Below are positions 10,601-21,442 of a stretch of DNA of 64,000 bases, piece by piece (within the stretch, counting starts at the first letter, position 1; each line of letters begins with the position of its first letter). The position numbers were made by a program, and so were the translations under genes. Source of the stretch: Yamagishiella unicocca (lineage: Eukaryota; Chlorophyta; Chlorophyceae; Chlamydomonadales; Volvocaceae); NCBI GenBank assembly GCA_003116995.1, contig BDSL01000161.1:62001-126000 (forward strand). The letters are read 5' to 3'. The notes beneath the pieces are model-generated. The model saw only the letters and a program-made list of their open reading frames with translations, was not told the origin of the DNA and searched no databases.

Positions 10601-13600
10601 GGTGCAGCGGCGAGCAGGTGCACGCGAATGTGAGTCCAGCGCCCGCCTGACCGCTGGCCGCTGCCGCCTTCCACCATCCCGCCACGTACTGACCGGCCCC
10701 CCTCCCCTCGGGCCCCCTGCTCCCCCGCAGACCACCGGCTGCGACCCCAACAAGAACAAGGTCAACTTCTTGTTCGAGGCGGGTGAGATGACGATGCGGC
10801 TGCTTAAGGGCGCGTACAGCTGCCTGGCGCTGGTCAAGGGTGTCGGCCTGCTGGCGTTCAGGGACCCCTTCGGCATCCGGTGAGGGCGGGGGGCGGGCGG
10901 GGGAGCGGACGACGACACGAGGGGGGGGGCGGGGGGGGGGACTAATAAAGTGGGGCTAATGAAGTGGGGCCGATGTGGGGCTGCAATGGTGGGGCTAATG
11001 AGATGGGGTTAATAAGGCGGAGAAGCAGGCTTGCGAGGACGCAGTCAGGTCGGAGCTGAAGGAAGCCCACCGCATCTGGTTGGGGCGGCTCGGTTGAGAA
11101 GTCAGACCTCGTCACGTCGCCACCGGCACCCACCTACGGCACCCACTTCCGCGCCCCGGCCCCCCTTGCTGTCGACCCCATCTTTAGCTCGGACCGCTCC
11201 GTGCCCTCACCCTGCCCCTCTCCCCCGCCTCCACCCTCCCGCCTCCCGCCTCCCGTGTCAACGGTTTTCACGCCTCCCCCCTCCCGCCTCCCCCCCTCCC
11301 CCCTCCCGCCCTCCAGCCCTCTGGTGATCGGCAAGCGCAACGGCCCCCACGGCGACGAGTGGTGCATCGCGAGCGAGGACTGCGCGTTCGGCCCCATTGG
11401 CTTCGAGCGCGTCCGTGACGTGCTGCCGGGCGAGATGGTGGTCATCACGGAGGACGGCAAGCTCATGAGCCGCCAGTGCGCGCAGGTGGGCGGGAGGGGG
11501 GGCGAGCAGGTGGGCGGGATATCAATAAAAGAATCGGTAACGCGACTGGTGAAATGTAGTGGGTGCATAGCCTTCGGACACCGGGACGCGCGCGCATGCT
11601 ACTGTAGGAGAGGGGGGGGGAGGAGGCGGGGCTGAGGGGTTGCGAGGAAGACCCGTGGATGCGAGAAACACCGTCTAGGGCAGACGTTTCGTGGCTGAAC
11701 GGGGGGGCATACGCAGGGGCGATAGTGAGAGCAAGCCGCTCCGGATAGGATAAGACTGGACGCGGTGGGGGTGCATCCCGGCGGAGTGCGGAGTATTATG
11801 GTGGAGGGGTAGGGGGGGTTATGGCAACCTGCATACGGAGGGTGTGAGAGAAAACCCGCAGACAGAGGGCCCCGGTCGGGGACATGCGGTGCGCGGCTGG
11901 GAGCACGAGGATGACGTCACAGTGTGTCGTGGGTGCGGCACCGCGCCGCACCGCGTTTCCCCTCCCCCCTCGGCTCGCGCCTCCAGGATGCAACCAAACA
12001 CCCGCCACCGCTGTCAACCCCAAACACCCGCCACCGCTGCCAACCCTCCCCGCCCCCCTCTTCTGCCTCGCTCCTCGTCCCTCCTTCAGGGCGTCCCCTG
12101 CCCCTGCATCTTCGAGTACATCTACCTGGCCCGCCCCGACTCGGTGCTCAACGGTATCCCCGTCTACAACTTCCAGCTCAAGCTGGGAACCGCCCTGGCC
12201 AACCGCATCAGGTGAGCTCCGGAGCAGCGGGCGCCAAGAGCCACGCCGGCAGCTCTGAAGGCGACGGCGAACCCACGCTGCGTTGCGCTTATAGCGATAT
12301 CCTGCACGTTGGGCTGTCTCGCCGACGACTTGCCTGCTGTTGCATTTCGACGAGGTCCCCGCCCTGCTCAGCATACGGTTTGTCTCCTGTTGCACTGTGA
12401 AGAGGTCCCCGCCCTGCTCAGCCTACGGTCGCGGATGCCCTCCCTCCCTCCCACGCGTTTCCTCCCGCCCCCCGGGCTTCCTCTCATACCTCCCTCCTAC
12501 CTGCTCCCTCCGCGGCACCCACCCGTAGGGAGCGCGGCTGGGACCTGGACATCGTGTGCCCGGTGCCCGATGGCTCGCGCCCCGCAGCCATCCAGATCGC
12601 GGCGGAGCTAGGCCTGCCGTACAGGGAGGGCCTGGTCAAGAACAGGTGAGGAGTAACTGGGCCGGGGACCCGGGAGGTGGCTCCCTCCAGCTTCTGTGGT
12701 TGACTTCGACCTCATTCTGTATGCGTCCCATGCTGCCGTGCACCTCAAGTCCTCAACACAAGCAATTTAAGCGATGCTTGGCAGCCTACCTAACCGCCCC
12801 TTCGTCGCGCCTCCCTCCGCGCCCCTCCCCACCTGCCCGCTTCAGGTACGTCGGCCGCACGTTCATCATGCCCGACCAGCGCATGCGCGAGATGTCGGTG
12901 CGCCGCAAGCTCAACGCCATGCCGGCGGTGTTCGAGGGCAAGAGCGTGCTGCTCATCGACGACTCCATCGTTCGCGGGACGACCATGACACAGGTGGGCG
13001 GGCTGGGGGGGGGGGTGAGGGCGGGCAGGACTCGACAAGACAACCACCTTGTCGGAAGTCTTCATACCGGGCATGGTGTCCCATTCCGCCGTGTGCCCAT
13101 GCGCTGAACGGCCCACTGGGTGTGTGTGTGTGTTGGGGGGTTTGGTAGGGGGGTAGGGGGGGGGGTTTCACAACCCACGTCGTCGAGCACGTGCATGGAG
13201 GCAAACGAAGCAACCACCGCCGCGTAACCACCGCCAACGAAGTCAACCAACAGCGCCAACTAACCGACCCATAAAACCACCGCAGATCGTCGACATGGTC
13301 CGACGCGCCGGCGCCAAGAAGGTGTACCTGGCCTCGGCCTCGCCGCCAGTGGTGTACCCCAACGTGTACGGCGTGGATATGCCCAGTCGCAAGGAGTTCG
13401 TGGCCAACGGCCTCACCATCGACCAGGTGGGGCCGCCGGGAGGGAGGGAGGGAGGGAGGGAGGGAGGGAGGGAGGGAGGGATGCTGGACGTGTGTGTGGG
13501 GGGGTGCGGTTGGGGGGATGAGGACGATGCAGACGGGAGGGAGGGGTGTGGACGTGTGGGGGGGGTTGGGGTTGGGGTTGGGATGGGGGGATGAAGACGG

Positions 13601-14401
13601 GAGGGAGAGATGCGGACGGGAGGGAGGGATGCGGGCGGGAGGGAGGGATGCGGGCGTATGTGTGGGGCGGGGGAGATGGGAACTGCTAGCAGGGATTGGG
13701 TCCCCAGGCTTGAGCTCTGCTGAGCCCTGTGCCCCGCTGTGTAATGCCGCGCGCGTCCCCCTGCCGTTTCTCACCCCACCTCCCCCCGCGCCCGTCGCCC
13801 CTGCCGCCACTCCTCCCCTCCGCCCCCCCAGGTGTGCCAGGTCCTCCGCGCCGACGGCCTGATCTACCAGGAGGTTGAGGACCTGCTCATCAGCGGCAAG
13901 GAGCTCAACCCAGACATCAAGGACTTCGACGCCTCGTGCTTCACCGGGACGTAAGCAGTGGGGAGGGGGGCCGCAGGGGGTAGGGGGGCGGGCGCGGCTG
14001 GTCTGATTTACCGCACGGTCCGGTTGGTTACTTGGCACGGCGGCTTCAGTGCGGCGGGGTGTGCTTCGTTGCGGTGATGTGCACCGTAACATTGCAACCC
14101 AAAACAAATTTGTACGTGTAATCCTGCAAAAGTTTTGGAACGTTTGCTGCTTGTGTTTGCTGTAGCCATGAGCGCCACGCCCGCTCGGGCCCCCGCCGTC
14201 TTCCTCGTGCACGGGTTTTCCCCGCACGCTCTCCACGTCTTAACACCACCACCCCTCGCCTCCCCCGCGCGCAGTTACATCACCGGCGACATCGACGAGG
14301 CCTACCTGCAGAAGCTGGAGCTGTCGGGCCGCGGCGCCAACCGCCGCGCCACGCAAAAGGTGTCGCTCATCAACGAGCGGGCCATGGTGGGCACCCAATA
14401 A
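7668..14401 (+). CDS. Amidophosphoribosyltransferase (glutamine PRPP amidotransferase), plastid
   Basis: Catalyses the first committed step of de novo purine synthesis: PRPP plus glutamine to phosphoribosylamine. Eleven exons, all GT-AG and in phase: 7668-7897, 7987-8198, 8665-8924, 10731-10879, 11317-11485, 12090-12211, 12529-12645, 12846-12993, 13286-13426, 13832-13950, 14275-14401, giving 597 residues. A Ser/Arg/Ala-rich plastid leader begins [16 protein letters not shown]. The class II glutaminase then starts at Cys83 (MCGIIGIF), followed by [24 protein letters not shown] and SDSEVLLN. The synthase half shows [26 protein letters not shown] and the PRPP loop [16 protein letters not shown]. 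It ends with SCFTGTYITGDI and a short tail. Cleavage before Cys83 would free the N-terminal nucleophile. Intron 3 (8925-10730) carries a large minisatellite; intron 5 carries intron-family repeats. No close TGTAA was seen after the stop. Confidence 0.96.
9659..10377 (+). repeat. G-rich minisatellite in PurF intron 3 (~26 bp x ~27)
   Basis: The unit GTGTCACGGTGTGCGG followed by a T and a run of 6-9 G repeats with period 25-28 because the G-run length varies. The transcribed strand is G-rich, so each unit can donate a G-tract for quadruplex formation in DNA or pre-mRNA. Long open frames across it are repeat artefacts. Confidence 0.95.
11518..11612 (+). repeat. Intron repeat family B, sense copy in PurF intron 5
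   Basis: Starts about 32 bases after the donor at 11486: TATCAATAAAAGAATCGG, then the family's GGGTGCATAGCCTTCGGACACC and GCGCGCATGCTACTG. It is followed by a family A copy at 11643-11700 and a family D-like piece at 11846-11870 in the same intron. Confidence 0.75.
11643..11700 (+). repeat. Intron repeat family A, sense copy in PurF intron 5
   Basis: Family A core GAGGAAGACCCGTGGATGCG followed by AGAAACACCGTCTAGGGCAG. The best copies (26579-26830, 29290-29535, 43895-44100) extend to about 200-250 bp. Confidence 0.7.
13437..13481 (+). repeat. GGGA microsatellite in PurF intron 9
   Basis: About eleven tandem GGGA units, followed at 13560-13640 by looser GGGGTT and GGGAGGGATGCGGGC repeats. Confidence 0.9.
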
Positions 14402-15090
14402 GCTGGCGGCCGGGCGAGGCAGCAAGCACAGGGGCGCGCGCATCAGGCGGGGGGGGGCGAGAAGACCCGGTTACACGACACAGGGAACCCGGTTCGCGTC
14501 AGTCGGGGATGTGGGGGGGAACGGGAGGGAGAAGCGAAGGCGCCCTGCGGGGGCACATGGTGCCGCGGTGCGAGGCCGCGAGTAGTGGTGGGGCATTGGG
14601 GCGACTGCGGCGGTGATGCGAGATGATGGGGCTAGTTGCATTGGCGCGGCAGCGGGCGCTCGTGATCCACACCATAGAGGCCAAGCCGGGCTGTGCCTAG
14701 CAGGCGAGACGTGCACGAGGTGGTTGGCCCGCGTGGTACTATCATCAGGCGGCAGACGGTATTAGGCTTACTGAGAGTAGGGAGGACTGCGGTGCGGCGG
14801 CGGTGGCGGTGGCGGCGGCGGTGGAGGGGGAGGCGGCAATGCCGCGGGGACGCGCGAGGGCGGGCTGCACCGGCGGATACCCCTGGTGGTAACACCGCGC
14901 GAGGTGGTAACAACGTGTTAGGTTGTTGTACGACCGTGTACAGTGGTTGAGGACCGTATGAGGTGGTACGGGAGCGGGTTGGATGGGCACAGCATAGGGC
15001 CTGCGTTGGCGTGGGTCTGGAAAGCCAGGGAGGAAACCTGGCCGACTGGGATTCTAAACGCCATGTCAGTGCGTAAGGCCGCTGGCCTTC

Positions 15091-15130
15091 GCCTGCCTCC
15101 GCCTGCCTCCGCCTGCCTCCGCCTGCCCCC
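15091..15130 (+). repeat. Decamer tandem repeat x4
   Basis: Four contiguous copies of CGCCTGCCTC, the last with one change. Confidence 0.85.
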
Positions 15131-17602
15131 CTTTCCCCGGCCCCCCTAAGTGGTGGGGTCGCGGTCCCTGAGGGGCCGCTCCTCGACTGCTGCACCAACC
15201 CCCCAAACCGCGTCCACATCCAAACATGATATAGACAACTTTTTTGCAGGTGACGGGTTGTGGCGCTTCTCGCAGCAGCGTACTAGGGCGCGGCATTGTG
15301 TGGCAGTTTTGTGTAGTTTATCGTGGGGGCCCGGGCGGGAGGGGGCCGTGAGGGCCGTTTGTGCCCGTGGACAGGTACCTGGGCCAGCAGTGCCGATCCG
15401 CGGACCTGCCTCAGTACGTTGTTCATCCGAAGACGAGCTTTCGCGCCGGCCTGCGCATCATGGCCTTGCGCGCCTACGTTGATTGTCCGGTAGATGCGAG
15501 GCCAGTGCCTTGCACTCCCACCTTGAGTCGCCCGCAATCCACCCCGTCACCCCGGTTTTGGGCAGGCGGGCAGCTGGCACCACGGGGCCTTATACTTCCC
15601 TGGAGGCTGCCAGGGGGCGAGGAGGCGTCCGACATCGGCGGGGGGGGAGAGCCGGAAGAGGCGCGGCACCCGACGGGCGCACAGTCGGCGTATAGTTGGT
15701 GGCGGTGGCGGCTGAGGAGAGTGCCGCCGGGCGTTGCGGTGGGGAGTCGATAGTAGGCGCCGCCGCCGTGTGGCGCTGGGAGCGGCTGCGTCAGGCCGCA
15801 CATATTGTGTGAGCGCGAGCCCGAAATGGAACGGAATGGAACGGAGCTGGTTCCACGCTCCGAAGGGCATGAGCCGCGTGGGCGGGGTGGGGCGCACCCG
15901 CCGAAGAAGGGAGCGAGGGCTGCGTGCGAACGGAAGGCCGTGTTTCCCAGGTCGGACACGTGTCCCTGTGTAAGCATGGTTGGCGAAACCGGTATGGTTC
16001 CCGACGGGGCCTGATGGAGGTCCTCTAATCACCTACAAAGCCTCGCGGATCGGGTCGTCACATGCTGAATCGGGGTCATGCGCAGGACGCCGAACGTCGC
16101 TGTCCCAAGTACTCCCAACCACACTCGTAGCGCTAGGTAGCCTTTCCTCATGGACCGTCTGTGCACGCTAAGTGTTGTCGGGATAGCTGGCTCCTAAATT
16201 GAGCTGACCGATGCCGCCTGAGCGCACAGCAGGGGGAACCTCACTTGCTGCACCTGACGCCCTGAACACACGGCTCAGCATCTAACCACCACACCGCATT
16301 TACCCACTTTTGTCGCAGACAGAAGGAACCCATGCATATGCACGGCTGAGCGACCACCGCTTCCGCTGATCTGCATGTTGAGGGCAGTCTGCTGTCGCAA
16401 TACACTGCGCCACGTGTACGGCATACCTTACCTGAGCTGTTACGGCTCCCCCCACAACACACACACACACACGCGCACGCACACCCTACATACGGTCAGC
16501 CCCAGGCCGACCCATCGTCACAAGCCGAATGCGCACGGGGCAATTTGAAAGATCTCTGGTACATCGATTCGAAATTTTGGACCATGCGATGGGGCGCATG
16601 GAACCTGGACAGCTCCCTGCGGTTGCTTCCGGGTATTGGCCGCGTTGTGGCCCCCGCCCGCGCTCGTCCTTAGGGCCCATACAGCACTTGGCGCCGGCAG
16701 ACGGGCTCCTGCGCAGGTGCCGGTACCTGCCCAGCAACACCCACCCACGAGGAGTCACAGGTGCAGGAGGCGGAAGCCGGCCTGCAGGGCAGCAGTGGGG
16801 CTGTCATGTGCAGACGACCGCCAATCCGGACGCGCTCGAGTCGGGGCGTAGCTGCTTCCGAACCTGGTACGGTATGCTCTCGTTGCTTGCTACAGTCGAA
16901 GGAACGACGTGCTGGCGGGCTTAGGTGTTGCTGCGGCCGTACCTGGCTCGGTCAGACGGGCTAAACGCCGGGATCGCCGTACAGCCACCCGACTACGATT
17001 CCCGTAGTGTTACGAAATGAAGCAAGTGAGTGTTGCAAACACGAGGGCTAATCGGAGACTTGGGGGGTGCGTGTCCGTGCTTCGCCGCACATCATGCGCG
17101 CCCAGCACACCCAGCATGGTCAAACCACGTCAAGTGTCATTGCGGATGTCACGGCACAGCACATAACTTGCACATCAGGTGCCGGTTCCGGTACCACATG
17201 TGTCAAGGCCACTAGCGCTGAATAGGCGTGCTCGAGATGGTGGCAATGCTCTTCCCCGGCTGTAGTCCAGCTGCGCCAGCTGCTGCTCCTGGGCCTTACA
17301 ACTTAGTCGGTACCAGGCGCGCAGTACATGACAACCCTGTCGTACCGCCATTTCCGAAGTCGTTGCAGTTACTGCTCCCCACTGCTGAGCGGGTGGGGAG
17401 TTGTGTTTCGCACACGCTGTGTCGATCACCCGTTGCGTCGTGATACGGACATGGACCGCAGTGACGCAGCAAGCGGTGGCACGGACCCTCCGCCCCACAA
17501 ACCTGGGATCGTTCGCGCCGCAGGTGCAATCGCACAGGCCCGACATCAAACCCCCCCGTCTTTGGCGCGCCGCTCCGCTGGACCGGCACCTTCACCGCCC
17601 TC

Positions 17603-17640
17603 GGTTTGTCGGCCGTGGATTCGCGGATTCTCTTATCAAC
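17603..17640 (+). repeat. Dispersed repeat F, intergenic copy
   Basis: GTTTGTCGGCCGTGGATTCG continuing to CGGATTCTCTT is nearly identical to 27689-27722 in the F-box gene's intron 6, preceded in both by TTCACCGCC. A partial inverted copy is at 50739-50779, and a weaker relative at 4094-4125. Confidence 0.7.
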
Positions 17641-18798
17641 CCCCCCGTGTTCCTACAGCCTTAACGCTCGCGGTTGCGCGCGACAGCCTTCGCAGGTGGC
17701 GGCCTCCGAGCGTGGTGGCCTTGACGCCCTTCGGCATGAGCACCGCATCCAACTCCCGCCCCCTCCGCAAGGGGACGCCATCTCCTCGCAAATGGCCTCG
17801 CACGCAACGGCACACTCCGTCCGCAGGTTCACCTTCCGTTGAGGGAACTAAGGTGCCCGGCCCGGGACTCCCACCCAGCCGTATTGCTTTTCCTCTCTTT
17901 ATCCCAGATGCATATGATTCCACAATATGAATCCACACATTTGCAAGTCCCGATCTGCAAGACGGGCGCCAGGCAGCTCGGGCAACAGAAAGGGGGCTGC
18001 CAACTTATATGAAGTATAACGAACCACCGAACTGATCTTGGCATGGGCCGATCGGGCAGGTTTACCATTGTGAACATATACCTGCCCAGTATATGCCTAT
18101 ACTTTTGGCCTCCTAGGCCTGTGACCCTGCACACCTGTTCAAACCCAAGTTGCTTGCAAGCAGGTACAACGGGCGTGCGGCAAGCCGCACCTTTTTGGTA
18201 GGAGCGGGTTGCAGCAACCGTTTGGATGCTACAGTATTGCAAATGCTGATGGCTGGCGGACCGTGGGAACGGCTTCGCTTCGTTGGTACGTGGACCCGTA
18301 AAGACCCGTGGGGCACAGCAGCGCAGCGGAAAGGAACCAGGTTGGATACGGTGCCCTGATAGCTCCAATTCCTTGAATTTATTAAGCAGAAAATCGCTAT
18401 TGTGGACACACGCCAAGCCTACGCTAGTACGCATGGACGCATCCCTTCATGCCGACGTGGCCCCGCACGATGTAGACAAGATAAATGTCATTGTTGATGA
18501 ATGCAATGATCGTGTTTACATGTCAGTGCTTCGCTGGAGCAAATTGGCTTTTGCCGTGGGCGTGCCGAGACTTTGCCTTGCAACTAGCGCCCCAGGCACT
18601 GCAGGACGCCTCTTGAGCCTCAGTATTGTTTTGACTATCGGTTATACAAGGTGCGGTAGCCTAATTTGTGACAATGCGGTGCATGACATTGGGCCCAATG
18701 CACGAGTACGGAGGCGGCGGCAATATGGCGCGACGTGCCGGCATGGACAAACCCTCTTTCTTCCTGGGCTTGCCGGTGTTGCTGCCAGACCAGCAAAG

Positions 18799-19191
18799 AT
18801 GGTGCGCATCAGCGTCCTCGGGGACGCGCTTAAGACCATGTACAATGCCGAGAAGCGCGGAAAGCGTCAGGTGCTTCTGAGGCCCGCCTCTAAGGTGGTC
18901 ATTAAGTTCCTGGCGCTGATGATGAAGCACGGGTACATTGGCGAGTTCGAGTACGTCGACGACCACCGCGCCGGCAAGATTGTGGTTGAGCTGAACGGCC
19001 GGCTCAACAAGTGCGGTGTCATCTCGCCCCGGTATGACATTGGGCACTCCGAGATTGAGGCTTGGGTGGCCCGCCTGCTCCCGTCGCGTCAGTTCGGCGT
19101 TATCGTCATGACCACCTCGGCCGGCATCATGGACCACGAGGAGGCGCGTCGGAAGAGGGTTGGTGGCAAGGTGCTTGGCTTCTTCTACTGA
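18799..19191 (+). CDS. RPS15A: 40S ribosomal protein S15a (uS8), cytosolic
   Basis: Small-subunit protein uS8, which binds helix 21 of 18S rRNA. The coding region is a single exon of 130 residues, exactly the family length, from [20 protein letters not shown] to KVLGFFY. Diagnostic blocks include [65 protein letters not shown] and HEEARRKR. The ATG is preceded by GACCAGCAAAG, and CCAG could be the acceptor of a 5'UTR intron, common in algal ribosomal-protein genes. The absence of coding introns contrasts with the neighbouring genes. A TGTAA at 19743-19747 may be the poly(A) signal. Confidence 0.97.
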   Translation: MVRISVLGDALKTMYNAEKRGKRQVLLRPASKVVIKFLALMMKHGYIGEFEYVDDHRAGKIVVELNGRLNKCGVISPRYDIGHSEIEAWVARLLPSRQFGVIVMTTSAGIMDHEEARRKRVGGKVLGFFY

Positions 19192-21442
19192 GCAGCACTT
19201 TGCTCTGGCGGGTCCGAGCAGCACGCAGGTATGCTGCTGGGGCCTGGGGGCGGCTATGTCCCTTTTTTCGGCGGCTCTTTACCCTGGCGGCGATTATGGA
19301 GCTGCCTGACGCGTGCAGCTCGCAGAGGACACTATAATAGGTTCAATATGACGTCAGGGCACCATGAAGGCGGGTGAAAGAAAGAAGGGTGGGAGGAAAG
19401 AGGGCCATCCCCACGCTGCTGTGTGCTGCATGCAGACTCAGCCCCATTGCAAAATCATGGGCTAGATGGATTCTAATAAGGAACGATCTCGGTGATCCGC
19501 TTGTGGCGGTGGTGTCCGGGCTGCATGGCACCGGCGCGCATCCCTTAGCAGTCCCGCACGCTCTATTGATGGTGGCGTCTGGGAGTAAGCACGGGTGCAA
19601 GATAGATGCCCTGCGCTAATAGCCAACATGGACATTTAGCGTGCCGCGTTGGTTACAAAGCTGGGGATACCTTCGTTCACTCCAATAGTCCAAACCCGAT
19701 GATGACGTGACGTAGTAGACGTGGCTCTGTCGCTGCAGCAGATGTAAGACGACAAGACACCCGTTGCGCATCCTCGTGCTTCGATCACCAGCACTCCCAT
19801 AGCTGCACAGTTCGCCCGTGTGCCACACTACATAACTCCCTGGCCCTTCCGTCCATATCGCGGCGAAACACTCATCCTTGGCCGCCCTTCGCTGCCCCCT
19901 GCCCCACTTCGGTTACCCGCCTTTTCAGGTCTGGGACTTTTGCGAGGCGGGAGGAAGGTAGCACAGCACACACGGCCAGCGGCTGGCGCACAGCAGCGGC
20001 GGTGTCTTGAGCTGGAGAGACGGCCGCAATCCCCGGAGCGGTTTGGCCCTTCATTCTGCGCTCCCCAACAGCGGGCTGTAACGACTGGGTTTTGTGCAAC
20101 ACGTCTCTTGTCCGCTGGGGTACCTCTAGACGCCGGCAGATGTCTCAAGGGGGCTCTGTCGCGGAAAGGATGGGAGGAACGGCTCGGCGGAGCCAGGACG
20201 GCTGACCGGCAGTAGCAGCAGCCCCGTCAGCACCTAGCTCGTTGTCGGGCCGGTGCATGCGTGCCTGCAGCTGCAGCTTCGCTTCCTCGAGGCACGGTGC
20301 CCGAATGACGCGCAATGTCGCCATACAGCGCTGCGGCAGCAGTAGAGATCTCCTAGCGACCAGCTTGTCGGGGACAGCCCCCCGGCCTTGTGTTCAGCTG
20401 GGGCTGCAGCTCCGCTCAGGCAGCGTAACGGTGATGGGGAGGGAGGGGCAAGCGTGCCAGGGTTCCGCGGTGGCGGTCCGCCAGGGCGGGTCCCGAGGTG
20501 GCGGTCCGCTGAGAGGCGGCAGGACAGGCTGCTGCCATTATTCAGCTCGTCGGCAGCAGGGACCAGTCGGCTTGTGTGCGGGTCACCATGGCAGTGGGTG
20601 CAGGCGCCACAGTATGTATCGGCGTACGGCAGCAGCAAGCCGCAAATGGGTTGATGGAGGGAGCAAACGGACAGCTCGACCGGAAATACGGCAGCAGCAG
20701 CTTACGGTTTATGCACACTAGGTCCCATGATGCATGCAGCTGGGTTGCTGGCAAATCATGCGCGCTTCGCGTGTCTGCTGTTTGTCTAGCTGTACGGGCA
20801 GGAGAGTGGCAGCTTGAAAATCCCGAAGTGAAAGAGTATGTATGTTGACGATGGTTTGGCACGGCCACAAAAGGTCCTGTCCTAGTGGACATGCGTGCCA
20901 ACCGAGACTACTTAAGGCACTTGCATGAACGCGTCGTGCGGCACAATTCACAGCGTCGAAAACGTGTCGTATAGTCCAAAACAAGAAAGGCCGGCCTGCA
21001 TGAAAGCCAGCTCGCGGTGTTAGGTTTTTGAAAGCGGACAAAGGGGGAAGTCGCAGAAGTTGACCAGGGTTTTATCCCTCGGACGTCTTCGTCGTCTTCC
21101 CTGTCGTCTGCATGTGCCCTAACGCATGGATGTGGCCCCAAATCAATATTGCATCGCCCATGGGAGGAGCAATGTTACTACGGATGCGCAACGTCTTCTC
21201 TCTGCGGCATAGAGTTGCGCATGCATGCGATGCATGAGCCGGGGGTATCCATCAAATAGTGCATAACATAATACAACATCCTTATAAGGATCAAGGCACA
21301 GTGTTTTTACCCTAAAAGCGATACATTCGAGACGGCCCTGAGCCCCTGACCTCCGACACATGCGACAGTCGTCGAAAGATACCGGTACAGGTCAACAGGC
21401 TGCGTAGCCCAGATAACTTTCTAACCTGGGTGTACTGTTATC
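19192..21442. other. S15a 3'UTR and intergenic region
   Basis: No recognisable gene on either strand. The TGTAA at 19743-19747 lies about 550 nt after the S15a stop. The remainder has lower GC in places (20700-21440) and no family motif in any frame. Confidence 0.5.
19743..19747 (+). terminator. TGTAA poly(A) signal, candidate for RPS15A
   Basis: First TGTAA seen downstream of the S15a stop codon. Confidence 0.4.

Larger units (their letters stand above)
14402..18798. other. 4.4-kb stretch without a recognisable gene
   Basis: Frames on both strands are short or show only biased GC-rich composition without family motifs. It contains a four-copy decamer (CGCCTGCCTC) at 15091-15130, degenerate GGTGGTA repeats at 14880-14970, and a copy of dispersed repeat F at 17603-17640 of a kind otherwise seen in an intron. 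The last part presumably includes the S15a promoter and 5'UTR. An AG (GACCAG) five bases before the S15a ATG could be a 5'UTR acceptor. Confidence 0.5.

Noticed and set aside
14402..18280. Several 100-200 codon frames on both strands
   Set aside because: No family motifs and no phase-consistent exon chains; consistent with chance open frames in GC-rich DNA.
18283..18798. N-terminal extension of S15a from an upstream in-frame start
   Set aside because: uS8 length is fixed at 130 residues and the conserved MVRISVL start is present; the upstream frame has unrelated composition.
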